Origin: Nothopassalora personata
Lineage: Eukaryota; Ascomycota; Dothideomycetes; Mycosphaerellales; Mycosphaerellaceae
Reading direction: 5' to 3'
DNA length: 64,000 nucleotides
NCBI GenBank assembly: GCA_033816765.1
Contig: CM066296.1
Span: forward strand, 124,001-188,000
Part shown: positions 44,221 to 55,646 of the stretch, in pieces
Position numbering within the stretch: position 1 is the stretch's first letter
Layout of the letters: each line of letters starts with the position of its first letter
The notes under the pieces: model-generated
Seen by the model: the letters and a program-made list of their open reading frames with translations, nothing else
Databases searched by the model: none
What the model was told of the DNA's origin: nothing
Made by a program: the position numbers and the translations under genes

Positions 44221-46056
44221 TCAAAGTTCATCGTGCTTTCTCGCTGCAGCTTCGTAGCCTTGCTGCTCAGCAAGCCCCGCATGATCCTCGTGTATGTATG
44301 CAGCGATCTTATCTGCCATTCCATACAGTAGTGCCATCATGTGAGACGATACCTGTGTCGGCACTATAGAGGCGTCCACCACGCGCAAGCGATCTACGCC
44401 ATATACTTGTGCTCTTTCGTTGACAACACCACCAAGGTCTTGTCGCATCATAGAACAGGTTCCGACTGCGTGCAAGTTCGCCCGATAATTCGCTGTCACC
44501 CAGCGAGTCCAGGAGCCCATGTCCTCGCTGTCCGGAACATCATCAAGACCTGGTCGAAGCTCTTCCTGGCTGTATCGTGCTAATTTGCTATCATGTGCCA
44601 GAGCTCGAGCCAGCCTCGAGGCGCTGGCTTGAGCCAGGACATCTAGCTCCGTGGAAAGAAACTGTGGATTGTAGTCGTAGTCTCGAAGGTATGGATCAGA
44701 ACTTCGCACGTGGATATAGCCTCTTCCGAACGGCAGGAGGTTCCAGACGCTGAAACCAAAGTCGCCCCAAGTGTCCAGTAGAAGCTCAGAGAAAGCCACG
44801 TCATGGTGTTGGATCTGGTTTCTGTAGTTGCGAAACTGGACCATCAATAAGGAAGCGTCGTGAAAGCCTCCAGATGCCACGATGGTATCGGCCCATTGGC
44901 GAAGAAGCGTGTCGTTTTGCAAAAGAGAGTGGCCTCTGGGGGACTGATCGCCAAGCGTCTCGTTAAATGTAGCAAAGTAGGCGATCTGCCCTTGTCCAGA
45001 CGCGGCCGCAGTGGGTAAGTACACGAGGTTGGTATTGCTCTGGTCTTGATGGTTCAGTCCTACGGGAAGATTGACGATTTGATCGATGCCGGCATTTGCA
45101 AGCACTTTCGACATCCCAATGCCCGAGGACTCAAGAATCAGAGGGGAAGCTAGCGCGCCGGCCGATACGATGACCTCTGCTGCAGCGTACGCCTCATGGT
45201 GATTTCCCCTGTACTGACCATACTGAACTCCTATGGCTCTAGGAGTGCCATTGGTCTGACTGAGAAGGACCTTCCCTACGTATTGGCCAACGAGGACCAT
45301 CACGTTTTTCCGATCCTGTATCGGTAGTAACCAGGCTCGTGCAGCGTCGCATCGCTTCCCGCTTTCTGTCACCGTGACTGGAAATTGTGAAACTCCCCGA
45401 GGATTTCCACATGATAGATCGTTGTCTAAATGCAATGATCTGTCGCCCGCCACGTCCTTGAATGCCTGAATGAGGGACGACTCTTTTCCACCCGTATCAA
45501 ATGTTCCCACTTGCACCGGCCCCGTAGCTCCATGACAGGCTTGATTGAAAGGCCGTGCAAGCCCATCCGACGGAGGCATTGCGGACTCGACACGTCTCAT
45601 GTGCGGAAGTAGTTCGTCCCATGTCCACCCTGCATTGCCCAGTTCGCTTTGCCACGCGTCGATCTGGACTTTAGCTGGTCGAGTCCAGGCACCGCCGTTG
45701 ATCAAGGTAGAGCCTCCTAGTCCACGTCCAGAATTGATGTGGTGCGCTCGATTGTCAACCGCTTGAGGTTGTGTGGTGTAGACATGGTCCATGGCCGTTC
45801 CAAACTGTCTGCCATAGTATGTCAAGTTGTGGACCTCCGGGCCCCGGTCATTCTCCCAGAAGCCGCTTTCGATGATGAGAACACGTATGCTCGGGTCTTC
45901 TGTAAGGCGAGCTGCTACAGTCAATCCTGAGGTTCCTCCTCCAACCACAATGTAGTCGAAAGTATGATTTGCGGGACGGATCGGATCGAAAACAATGTTG
46001 GCTGCTGAAGCCAAGACCGCTCCAGAAAGAGCTATCCAGCAAGATGTGGTTACCAT
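44221..46056 (-). CDS. GMC-family FAD oxidoreductase, secreted
   Basis: Single exon. Starting at ATG 46056 gives 611 aa with a signal-peptide-like N-terminus (SCWIALSGAVLASAANIVFD); an upstream in-frame ATG at 46176 adds 40 polar residues and is less likely. The FAD-binding motif is DYIVVGGGTSGLTVAARL, and the GMC signatures follow: SGRGLGGSTLINGG (signature 1) and SAGALASPLILESSGIG (signature 2). The C-terminal active-site region has NLHAVGTCSM and SSHMMALLYGMADKIA. The family includes glucose oxidases, aryl-alcohol oxidases and many secondary-metabolism oxidases. It converges with the acetolactate synthase homologue (147 bp gap) and shares a divergent promoter with the Gfo/Idh/MocA gene. 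Confidence 0.92.
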   Translation of the reverse strand: MVTTSCWIALSGAVLASAANIVFDPIRPANHTFDYIVVGGGTSGLTVAARLTEDPSIRVLIIESGFWENDRGPEVHNLTYYGRQFGTAMDHVYTTQPQAVDNRAHHINSGRGLGGSTLINGGAWTRPAKVQIDAWQSELGNAGWTWDELLPHMRRVESAMPPSDGLARPFNQACHGATGPVQVGTFDTGGKESSLIQAFKDVAGDRSLHLDNDLSCGNPRGVSQFPVTVTESGKRCDAARAWLLPIQDRKNVMVLVGQYVGKVLLSQTNGTPRAIGVQYGQYRGNHHEAYAAAEVIVSAGALASPLILESSGIGMSKVLANAGIDQIVNLPVGLNHQDQSNTNLVYLPTAAASGQGQIAYFATFNETLGDQSPRGHSLLQNDTLLRQWADTIVASGGFHDASLLMVQFRNYRNQIQHHDVAFSELLLDTWGDFGFSVWNLLPFGRGYIHVRSSDPYLRDYDYNPQFLSTELDVLAQASASRLARALAHDSKLARYSQEELRPGLDDVPDSEDMGSWTRWVTANYRANLHAVGTCSMMRQDLGGVVNERAQVYGVDRLRVVDASIVPTQVSSHMMALLYGMADKIAAYIHEDHAGLAEQQGYEAAARKHDEL

Positions 46057-46445
46057 GGTTGCCTTCTCGTCGGTTATAATGGAGATGAAGTCGCCTTCAT
46101 TAGGTGGCAGTACAGAAGATACTGAATTTAGCAGTGGAAGATGGCTGTGGTTCGCTTGAAGTAGCCTCGCAGACATCTTTGCGGTAGTTCTAAGTGCGAC
46201 TTCGGGCGATCAACCAAACCACAGCATGTCTAGCTCGTACGTTATGACGAGCTGCATGCATCTCTCTCATCCCTGCAAGGGGCTTTCAAACAGGACGATC
46301 GTGTGGGCATCTACATGTACACAATAACCAATATTCTCAAACATGTGGTCCGGCGAACGACCAGATCGTTGTTTTGTGTCATCGCTGCTCACCTTTTCTT
46401 GTACCTACCTCTTTTACATCGTCTGCTTGAACCAATACCCTTCAC
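46057..46445. promoter_or_regulatory. divergent promoter GMC oxidoreductase / Gfo-Idh-MocA
   Basis: 389 bp between two start codons, the shortest shared promoter in the metabolic block, suggesting coexpression. No confirmed binding site. Confidence 0.45.
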
Positions 46446-47604
46446 ATGGCGTCAAAGGTCATCAATGTGGGCATCATTGGCTGCGGAGAGGCCGCGCAAG
46501 TCATCCATATCCCAACCCTCAATCAATTGTACTTGCAATTTAAGATAACCTATCTCTGCAGCAGCTCTCCAGACGCTCTGGCCTTCTGCTCCCAGCGAGT
46601 GCTGCACCATGCTCCCAGACAAACATCGGACCCGGCAGTGCTGTGCGCCTCTCCGGAGGTGGACGTTGTGTTTGTGTTGAGCTCAGACGAGCAGCATCCA
46701 GGACACATTTTGACTGCCCTTGCGAGCAACAAGCACGCATTCGTGGAGAAGCCCTTGGCCATGAGTGTGTCTGATGCACACGAGATCGTCCAAGCGGAGA
46801 AAATATCGAGCGGTCGTGTTTTCGTGGGCTACATGCGAAGGCATGCCGCCGGTTTTGACGAGATTAGGGAAGAGATTGGGCAGCTTGGAAGCATCAAATA
46901 TGCGCGTGTTCGAGGTAGGCGACACCAAGTGCTCCTGCGAACGGATCAATCTTCTGACAGCGGACGATGAAGATATCATAGGTCCGAATGAGATATTCGT
47001 GGACCAGTCTGCGATGTTTCCTCGACGCTTTAGTGATTATCCGGCAGAAGAAACGCAGAAGCGAGGAGCCCTGTTGCAGAGGACCTTCCACCAAGCCTTG
47101 GAAGTCGAGTGCAAAGTGGAGGCAACGCCCGACTGCATCACCCAGTATCAAAATCTCTGCAGTCTTGGCTCACACGATCTATCAGCAATGCGAGAAATCC
47201 TAGGCGTCCCGACCGATGTCATCGGTGCCTCGTTGGCAAACGAATTTTGGAATGTACTTTTCAGGTATCCTGGATTCACGCTGTCGTATGAGTCTGGCTT
47301 TCACAACATGCCGTCGTTCGATGCGTGCTTTGAGGTCTACGGAGAGGACAAGTCGGTTCTTATCCAATGGGACACTCCTTTCATCCGTGGCCTACCTGTC
47401 ACGACCACGACCACGCAGAATGTGGATGGCGGGATCAGAACGACACACCTGCGGAAGACGTACGAAGATCCTTTTATACTGCAGCTCAAGGAGCTCCGAG
47501 CTATGGTCACCGAGAGCAAAGCCCCCAAAACGTCTGCCGAAGACGCCGCGAAAGACATCCACATCTGGCAAATGATTATGCGCGCTGCTACTCGCCAGAC
47601 GTAG
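46446..47604 (+). CDS. Gfo/Idh/MocA-family NAD(P) oxidoreductase
   Basis: Two exons, 46446-46914 and 46982-47604, give 363 aa. The intron (GTAGGC to TCATAG) restores YARVRGPNEIFVDQSAMFPR. The N-terminal Rossmann fold shows INVGIIGCGEAAQVIHIPTL, followed by the family motif HAFVEKPLAM with the catalytic-type Lys. The C-terminal alpha/beta domain contains SLGSHDLSAMREILGVP, with its conserved His. The family oxidises or reduces sugars, inositols, and related compounds, which is notable beside a glycosyltransferase gene, but the substrate is unknown. It converges with the second P450 gene with an 89 bp gap. Confidence 0.9.
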
Positions 47605-47693
47605 CGCACGCCATCTAGCCAGTCTGGACCGAGCTGAGAGATTGCAACTCAGATCGACCTGGAAGGTACGTCGCATATCGGCTTAACTGGTCC

Positions 47694-49373
47694 TCAAACA
47701 TCAGGCCAAGTCGCAGCCCTTACACCAACCATCAACTTGCCAAGCTTGGGGCCACCTACGTACCCTTCCATATGCTCGATACCTTCGTCATCGACGATAT
47801 ACGTTTCGAAGTTGGCGTACATCAACAGCAGGACGTACTTCATCACTGTTGTACAACAATATCAGCATATACTCTGCAGCTCAAGACATGTGAGGTGTCA
47901 CCAACCGAAGAGGGCAAAATGACTTCCCAGGCACATTCTGCCTCCCGAAGAGAATGCCCAAAACCATCTCATCTTTTGATCTGCGCCCTGTTGATCTTTC
48001 GTCTCTGCCGATTGAAGCCATCTATCGGGCCACCACGTGAGTGGGTCAGGGAAAACGTCCGGATTCTGGTGCAGAAACCGAGCGTATGACTGAACTCGAT
48101 AACCGCCAGGGATGTTTTCATAATGTCCTAATTTGCTGAGCTTACCGTGCGGCGTTACCCGAGCCTGGCCACCGGCCACGACGGGGTGCACTCGCATAGT
48201 CTCCATGATGATGGCATGCACCAATGGAAGCTGATCCACAGTCCCTGCACTTGGCAAAGCGACTTTCGAGTCTGCACGCAAAATGTCCCCGAGAGCTTGA
48301 CTCTCGTGGCGGAGACGGCTCTGCATGTCCACGTTGCGTGACAGCTCCCAAATGGCGTACGTCAACGTGATGGACAGAGTCTCATCAGACGCATGGATCT
48401 GATCGCCCACCTCCGCTGCGATCTCGAGCTGCTGTGGAGAGTAAGACATTGACTCAAAGCCGCTCATTTCGGAGTAGACCTCGACGGAGGGAATGGAACT
48501 GAGGCCTTCCGTGTCCAAAGTGCGTCGGAGCTGCTGATACACTGTTGGATAGTCTTCGGGCGGCATGTCACGCTTAGGCTCTTTGAGGGCGGCTTCGGTT
48601 CGACGGCACATGTCCAAGCAAAAAACGTGCAATGCCTCTAAGCTGTCGTATCGCTTCGTCGAGAGGATGCCCACCTGTTCGAATAGAGATATCATTCCTG
48701 GGAACTCGTGGAGCCAGAACATCATTGGGTAAGGTCGGCCGGTATGTATTCTGCCAATACACTTTGCATGCTCGTCCCTGTCATTGAGAAAGTTTGTGCC
48801 GTTCTTCAGCCCGTAGGTGTATCCCAACACCATGTCGAGAGCCAGGGCTGACAGCAAAGTCATAGTGTCGAATGCTCGCTCAGCTTCGGCCCACCCGGTG
48901 ACGATAGAGAAGAACCGACCGCGAACAACTCGAGATATAATTGCGGCTAGGGCGGCGGAGTTTTGGAGATACGACTTGGAATAGATGTGTGTAATGCGCT
49001 TCTTGCGCACCGTGTGGGAGAAAGCATCTAAGCTGGAGGACAGGTTCTGTCTACCACAATCCTCGTAGACGCGGTAGAAACTGTGTCGGTCGAAGTTGCG
49101 TCCATATATTGTCTTGACGCCGTCGTCCACGCAGTTGACCGAGAGTTCTCGAGGGCCCAGCTGCACGACGTCGCCATATTTCTCGTGAGCTGCAAACACA
49201 ACGGCATTTTCGACATCCCAGAAGCGAATCCAGAGCATGTACAGCGATGAGATCTTGGCAAAAGGATGGACCGCTGGTACGCCTGCTATCGGACTGAAGA
49301 ACAATGGGTAGAGAACAAAGTGGTACAAAGCGGCTATGGCGATGGCCACGACCGCGGGAAACAGCAATGCCAT
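47694..49373 (-). CDS. cytochrome P450 monooxygenase
   Basis: Two exons, 49373-47906 and 47845-47694, give 539 aa. The final intron has a weak donor (GTTGGT) and acceptor ACAACAG; it is needed because otherwise the protein stops three residues after the heme helix, and removing it restores FALFVMKYVLLLMYANFETY. The membrane anchor is MALLFPAVVAIAIAALYHFV. The I-helix region is HASDETLSITLTY with an acid-Thr pair, the K-helix is ETMRVHP, and the heme loop is FSSGGRMCLGSHFAL. General features (PLFFSPIAGVPAVHPFA) fit fungal secondary-metabolism P450s. It shares a divergent promoter with the glycosyltransferase. Confidence 0.9.
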
Positions 49374-49994
49374 GATGGGAAGTAGGACCAGCCAGAGTCC
49401 TGTGCAGATGTCAAGTGGATTTCACCACGAATGGCTGCTGAAGAGAAACAAGCCCAGAAGGACTTACCTCAATGTACCTTACGCAGATGAATTATCCATG
49501 GCTTTTCCCATATCGGAGCGCGTCCGAGCAGCTCTCGTTCTGTCGCTTTGCATCGTGCACGCAGGCTGCACTACAAAGTAGCCGTCTGCGCACTTGCATC
49601 ATTAATTTCAAGCTCAAGTCTAGTCGCATATGGTTGTGAATGCGACGGCGGGAACGCCAACCTAGCACTTGCTGCATCGGGCCAATGCAGCTCATGCTGC
49701 CGGTGCATGAATGCATATGTTGGTCGTTGAGACGCTCGCTGACCTGCTACTGCAAGCCCGACGAAGGGTGAGTATCTTGATATGAAGGGCCATTCCACAC
49801 CGCTTCTTGCTCCTCTCACGACAACGTCGCCGGGGAACCGGACCGCCCTCCTTGCCTAAGGAGACGCCAAGGCAGACGCACGAGCTGAGCATGCCCATGT
49901 TCCGGCTCCAGGATACTGAGCCTCCTCTTCTGCGATAAAAAGTGAGCCGAGAACTTGAGCAAGACTTCCGCCCTCCTTTGAAGCATCCTTACAC
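49374..49994. promoter_or_regulatory. divergent promoter region P450 / GT2
   Basis: 621 bp between two divergent cluster genes. Nothing specific recognised beyond this layout. Confidence 0.4.
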
Positions 49995-51994
49995 ATGTCA
50001 GCAGACAAAGATGACCCACAGGATCGCGGGACTTCCGGAGCCGCAGGCAGGCATGCCTCGTACAAGATTGAGACCAACGAGACGAAAGCACAGGCACTTG
50101 CAATCTACTCCGGTCACGGCATATGCATTCACGTCCTTGTGTGCATTGGCTGGATAGCTTACCTCTACGCTCGACTTCTCACTTGCCTCCATGCCGGGAG
50201 GCCCCTTTCGTCTGTATCAACAGACTCCTGGCTGGTCTTCTTCTGCGAGATGATCCTCGCTGCCCCAGACATTTTCCAGATATTGGAGCTGAGCCTGTCC
50301 TTCGCGCCTGGTCGGTCGTCTCCACGGGCGCTATGTCGTCTCCTCGGAGACGAAGCACCCACGGTGCATATCTTCATCACGTACGTTGCCACTCATTCCG
50401 GTCTGGTGGTTGTGAAGTGCCCGCTGACAATCCGCAAGTACGTGCGGCGAGGACTTGCAAGTTGTTATGGACACTGTCGCAGCGGCTGCGTTTCAACAGT
50501 ATCCCAAGCACTGCTATCGGGTGTTCGTCCTCGATGATGCTCACGAGTCCGCCTTGCAGGATAAGATCGAGGAGTTCAACAGGCTCCGGAGCGCTGGTAT
50601 CCAGCCAGTCGTGTATCTTAGTCGTTCGATGAAGGCCGGTACTCCGCACTATTACAAAGCGGGCAACCTAAGCTACGGCATCAGGATGAGTGAGGAGTTT
50701 GGAAATCCGGAGCTCATCGCTGGGTTGGATGCCGATATGATCGCTGAATCTGACTGGCTTCAACGTACGGTACCGCATCTAGTGTTGTCTCCTGAGCTGG
50801 CTATGGTGAGCCCTCCGCAGTACTCGTACAATGTACCTGCAGAAGATCCTCTCGCCCAGGATGCCAACGTGCTCCAGCAGATTTTGGAACCTGCTAGGGA
50901 TCGCATTGGATGTGGTATGTGCCATGGGTCCGGCTATGTGCTGCGAAGAGAAGCTCTTGGCAGTATCAGTGGCTGGCCACAAGTGAACATTGGAGAGGAT
51001 ATACTGTGCTCGTATATGCTGAACCAGGCTGGGTGGCAGACGGCTTTCATCGAAGACAGACTGCAGTTTGGTACCACGTGCGACTCTTTCCATGCTTATG
51101 TCTCGCAAAGAATGCGCTGGGTAGGTCGCTGCGGCTTGTCTATATTGATTCATGGGCTGACGTCCAAAGACTGGTGGGAATCTACTCAGTGCGCATCGGT
51201 TTCGGTTCTTCTTGCCCTACATACACCGCTCGCGGATAAGCAAGGCTCAACGACTTCATGGGCTGATGCAGTCAATTAAGACGTACTTCTGGGCTGCTCT
51301 CACAATACCTTTGGTTCTGTTACCGGCCAGTCTGCTATCTCTGGATGCTGGGCGTCCGTGTGCCAGCATCTGGGATGGAAACCTTGTCCGGTATACGTAC
51401 GCTTTCCTGTGGCTCACGACAAAAGCCTGGAAGCGAATGGTCCTCGGCCATGTGGGAGCTACAAATGCTTTGAACCTAGCCAGAAACCGCTTGTGGATCA
51501 CTCCATACATTGTGTGTGGCTTCGCGAAAGCATGGTGGGTGGATCTTGCAAACACAAAGTTCGAGGTATCTGGCACGTTCAAATCGCCACTCAATGAGCG
51601 TTCCCGGTCCCCTACGATTCGTGCGAGTCTCTGGAAAAGGATGACTGATCCTTTGATCATGATGCATACAGTGTACTGGCTGATAGCATTAGGGGCGATT
51701 TTGGCCCGATTTGCATCCATTGGCCAAGCTGTAACTTCCAATGATCCTAGGACCTATCCAGAAGCTGGGATTATGTGCCGCATGCTTGAGATCGCCTTGG
51801 CTGCCCTGGTTCCAGTGAGCTACATGTTGTTCCCAACAAGTGAGACAAATAGGAGGGACCACCTTACCAAGGATGCCTCGGGCACGTACAGGGCATCTGT
51901 GAAAGATTGGACCAGACGTGATGGAAACGCCATGCTGTGGGTGGTAGCATCTGAGCTCTTGATAATTTTCTCCTGCGACTGGCTTTGGCAATGA
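49995..51994 (+). CDS. membrane glycosyltransferase family 2 (cellulose-synthase-like)
   Basis: Three exons (49995-50380, 50439-51120, 51170-51994) give 630 aa. The first intron (GTACGT to CGCAAG) restores HIFITTCGEDLQVVMDTVAA; the second (GTAGGT to CCAAAG) restores the acceptor-site motif QRMRWTGG. GT2 processive-type motifs appear in order: VFVLDDAHES, GLDADM (DxD), GSGYVLRREAL, GEDILCSYML and QRMRW. N-terminal helices (ICIHVLVCIGWIAYLY) and C-terminal helices (TYFWAALTIPLVLLPASLL and others) enclose the cytosolic catalytic domain. Similar GTs occur in fungal metabolite clusters and glycosylate polyketides or lipids. Donor and acceptor are unknown here. Confidence 0.9.
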
Positions 51995-52702
51995 CGCTGG
52001 CTTTGTGAACTGAAGGAATTCATGCAAGGCTCGCCAAGTCCATCGAAGAGTGCTTGACGTCAGGAAACCCAGTCCATGAGCAAGAGCTCTTCAGTCGTGC
52101 CATCCTGTAGCCCAGAAGCTCCACTGACTGGCCAGATCGCATGTACGTGTGCTCTAACTTTTCCTTCTGAAGCAATTTTGCATGATCGTAGGCTGCTTCC
52201 AGATGGATAAAAACACAGAAGTCTCGCCAATGGAGACTGCAAAGACAGCGAGCCCGAAACACGCCCAACTCCTTTCCGGAGAACGTCCTTGCCCATCACG
52301 TGAATCTACTCTCATGCGCCAACCCACTCCCAGCCCCATATCTATTAATCGCTCCCACCGGCATGTCCGCGAAGCTGTGTTAGCCCATACAAAATGGTCG
52401 TATTAGCCAAGACCAGTACCCTGCTGCGCCTTCTCCCCATATTCCGTATACATTTAACCTTACACAAACCTAACCTCATGCGCGAAGCCGTCCCCTTCTC
52501 TCGTCACCGGGCCCTCAAATCTCAAGAGTGAAAACTCGACCTTCCATATATCCCTATCCCACTATTCGCGTGCGCGCCCATCATCGTTCCGGAGCCATAA
52601 ACACAGTCCTGTCAATGCCTTGCGGGACTTTACACCAATAGCCCCAAGCCAGCTGCCAATCTGTGTGACGTATGGGTTAACTAGCAGCGCTACTCGAGCC
52701 TT
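51995..52702. other. intergenic, nothing recognised
   Basis: About 700 bp marking the right border of the metabolic block. Only short ORFs. Confidence 0.45.
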
Positions 52703-53337
52703 TTAATGGTAAGAAAGAAGTCCATTGCGCAGGATGGAGCGGGCCTGAGTGACATTTGGCTGCTGTGGCGGGGGTCGCTGGCTTGGTCGGAGACAGCGAT
52801 AGCTGGTGATGAGCGGGGGCTGGTCGATGGCGAACTTTTTCCAATTCTGATCCAGAGTTCGGGAGGGAGATCGAGGAGGCGAAAGGGCTGGTGTTCGCGT
52901 TCGCTTCTGTTGTACCCGACTAGTGTGCGGATATCCTACCTACAGCTCAGTTTCTTACCTTCGGCCTTTGGTTTGGCGGAGTGATCGGCCGCTCATCGTC
53001 AAAGACAATGGGGTCTTCTGCGTCCCTGGGCCTCTCATCGTGGCTACAATTCGGTGAATTGATGCAGTCAGTACGTGCAATTTGTCGTGCCAGTAGAACG
53101 TGGTCGTTAGCGAGTCGAGTGCAAGCAAGTGTTCAAGTGCTCGCGCCAATCGTGAAGGTTGTTGTAATCACGAGAGCTACTGGCGAAAGCGTCCTCGTGA
53201 GTTTCAAGGTCACTCGCTCCTGTCCTCGGGTTGGGATTTTGTGCCGTTGCCTGTGCCGTGCAGGTGCGGGAAGCATCATCTCGCGTGATCGGTGAGTGTT
53301 TGTTGATTGCGTGCATTCCTTCGACTATCATTCTCAC
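52703..53337 (-). pseudogene. decayed F-box-like gene, copy B
   Basis: A minus-strand exon reads ...DDERPITPPNQRPK up to a donor at 52958 (GTAAGA); an acceptor (ACAACAG, 52907) opens exon 2. In exon 2 the F-box-like core QPFRLLDLPPELWIRIGK is out of frame with exon 1, and a further shift is needed to reach FAIDQPPLITSYRCLRPSQR, which ends at a TAA at 52703. The same exon/intron layout and the LDLPPELW core are present in copy A immediately upstream. At least two frame breaks and a short C-terminal part suggest a pseudogene. Confidence 0.55.
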
Positions 53338-54005
53338 GATCCCGAGCCCTCACTTCGCAAAAACCTAACTTCATGCAGGCGAGAAGCATTTCTCGCAACA
53401 TCACGATCCTGCCGCACTTCGGCCATGGTTACTTCAGATGCAATCCTCCACATCTCTTTCGCGGATGTGACCTGCACCTTCTGGCCAGGGGGGAACACCA
53501 GATACAATCCGCGGATTTGCCTTCGATTTTCTGCCCACGTAGCCTGCAGCCACCTGCCGACCTTATGGCCAGGTGAGACTGGGGTGAACGTCATCTGTGT
53601 CTGTAGTGATAGGGCATTAGCTCTGCGTAGAGTAATAGTGCAGACCTGAGTCAACCGCGGGCTGCGGTGGAGGGTGCCGTTTCCATTCCCAGCGGACGGG
53701 GAAGTAAGCCACGGGTGGACAGTCGTCAACTGCGTATCTGCCGATTTTGGCCCAAAGTTCGGGCGGGAGGTCTAGGAAGGGAAAGACTAGTCGAGAGAGC
53801 TCCGGTAGCAGGTCGAGTAGCCGGAAGATTTGCTCCTGTTGTCAGCCAGATGGCGGCATGCGCGGCACGCGAGTATGAGACTTCAACTTCGTACCTTGGA
53901 CTTTCGAGGTGATTGCATGCTTGCGTGCTCCATCACCGATAAGGGTTCGTTGTCGTCTGCTTGGCATCTCACCGCGGTAGTCGAGCGTGAGGGTTCTTCG
54001 CTCAT
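53334..54005 (-). pseudogene. decayed F-box-like gene, copy A
   Basis: Exon 1 (54005-53895) reads MSEEPSRSTTAVRCQADDNE and ends SPRKSK; an intron (GTACGA to AACAG) leads to exon 2 at 53835 with EQIFRLLDLLPELSRLVFPF and LDLPPELWAKIGRYAVDD. That frame stops at 53617, while the likely continuation (LTQVCTITLRRANALSL, later AENRRQIRGLYLVF) is in another frame ending at 53334. The shift occurs near the PPQP stretch. The family (small F-box-like proteins with LPPELW followed by a QP-x-TQVC-like helix) is very common in Mycosphaerellaceae. An unrecognised intron is possible, but a frameshift is simpler. Confidence 0.55.
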
Positions 54006-54159
54006 TGTCTTCGGTGTGAGTGAGAGTTCAAGGACAGGTGGTGATCCGTAGTTAGAGAAGCGAGTGTTCACTTGCGGGCAGGGTGCGCTCGAAGCTTAAC
54101 CGACGGGTTCATGTCATTGGAGCGGTCCACTGAAGACGCTCGTCACATGCGGGCTCATT

Positions 54160-55400
54160 TCACTCATCCGCATCCTCAAGATAGCTCTTCAATTTTTGCA
54201 ACGCCAACACCGTCTTCACACTCTTGTGATGTCTGATCAACACCAGAGCACGATCATTTCCCCACTCTCCCAGATGCTTCTCTTTCAGCTCCTCACACAG
54301 CTCAGGCCCCAGCAACTGGAGCAGGTCATACTCGACCTTCTCCATCTCTTCCCTCGGTCCGGAAACCTGCTCTCCAGCGGCATCGTCGTACGAGCATGAG
54401 TTCTGCACATACAGCAACCGAGGCGGCGCGCTCTCAGCTTCACCTTCTTTAGCGTCCTCTTGGGCGTCCTCAACACGGCCGAGCACAGTCTGGCTAATTA
54501 GGCTCCCACCAGGTACATGCTCATCCTCTCCTTTGGCGCACCTAGCTATGTTGTCCACGACTCGGCGACGAAGAATAGTCAAGATTGTGTCGGACATATG
54601 CTGCTGGGCTGGCCATGCTTTTCGTGTTTTGTCCAGCCAGTCCGCCGACGCTTTCTCGATGTTTTGACCGATGTGTGCAGCGTATCTCTTCTTCATGCGA
54701 TCGTGGACGAGGACTTGCGACTTGCCCTTCTTACCGAAGGTGTGGTCGAGAGCTGTTTTCGTACAGAGGATGTAACTGGCTGGAGTGCCTGGAGCATGGA
54801 CGTCGATGGCCGGGACCAGTGTGGGACCTGCGTTCGCAGATTGAGTCGTTTTCGATGCATCCTGAGGAGCTGCATTCACTTCGCCAAGCTCTTCTGCGTT
54901 GTCGAGAGCGGGCATCTCCGCAATGAAGGGGAGCAGGAAGTGGTCGGGCAAGCGTGCCCTCGTGACTTGACACATTCGAAATTTGCTAGCCAACGCGTGT
55001 GCTGGAGCGTAGAGTCAGAGACCATGTATGTATATGTGCCATTGGCAGCGATTCTTTTACCATGTTCGTTCTTGTTCAGCGTCTTCCTGAACTCTAAGGC
55101 TGCTTCCGTGGGCATGGCGATCGTGCGCGGCTTTGGCGCACGATGCCTCTGCTTCGCCTTCTGCAGCGTGGCGTCCATTAAGAAAGGCAACGGGAGGCTT
55201 TTGTTCTCGTGCTTCCTGCGGCGCAACGTTCGCCCGCCATCGTTGCTGGTCACGGTGGGTTGATGAGCGTCAACGGCGGGAGCATCGCTGGACGCGCTGC
55301 CGTGCGACAGGCGGCGGCCAGTCCTGCCATGGTGGGCCAGCAGAGATGAGGCATCGTAGACTATCGTCGGGCGCGAAGACGGCGATACGCGCAGTGGCAT
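54160..55400 (-). CDS. hypothetical protein
   Basis: Two exons, 55400-55061 and 54965-54160, give 381 aa. The intron (GTAAAA to GTCAAG) joins LNKNEH to VTRARLPDHFLLPF. I recognise no family. Residues 1-95 are basic and Ser/Thr-rich, with a stretch (RRRKHENKSLPLPFL) that may suit a mitochondrial or nuclear protein. The central part (LDHTFGKKGKSQVLVHDRMK, then HIGQNIEKASADWLDKTRKA) is more ordered, and the C-terminus is acidic and helical (LLQLLGPELCEELKEKHLGE, then LALQKLKSYLED). An upstream in-frame ATG at 55448 would add 16 residues. It is divergent from the ClpP gene. Confidence 0.7.
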
Positions 55401-55617
55401 ATCACATGGCGCGTGGGTGAATGAATGAATAATAATACTCCTGATCATGTTCGTGTTCGTGCATGCGCAGCTTCTGTTGCAAGGGGCACGTTCAGGCGAG
55501 CAAGCTCCACCACCGAGGGCAAGTCTACACGATGGACATTCATCTACTACTTACTGTACTGTACGTGCTGCAGGACGACGAGGCAAAGAGTTCATCGACC
55601 ATATATCCATCTATCGT

Positions 55618-55646
55618 ATCATCATCATCATCATCATCATCATCAT
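55618..55646. repeat. (ATC)n microsatellite running into the ClpP start codon
   Basis: About nine perfect ATC units from 55618 end in ATCATGG; the last CAT supplies the AT of the ClpP start codon at 55645. Length changes here would alter the 5' leader but not the frame. Confidence 0.92.
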
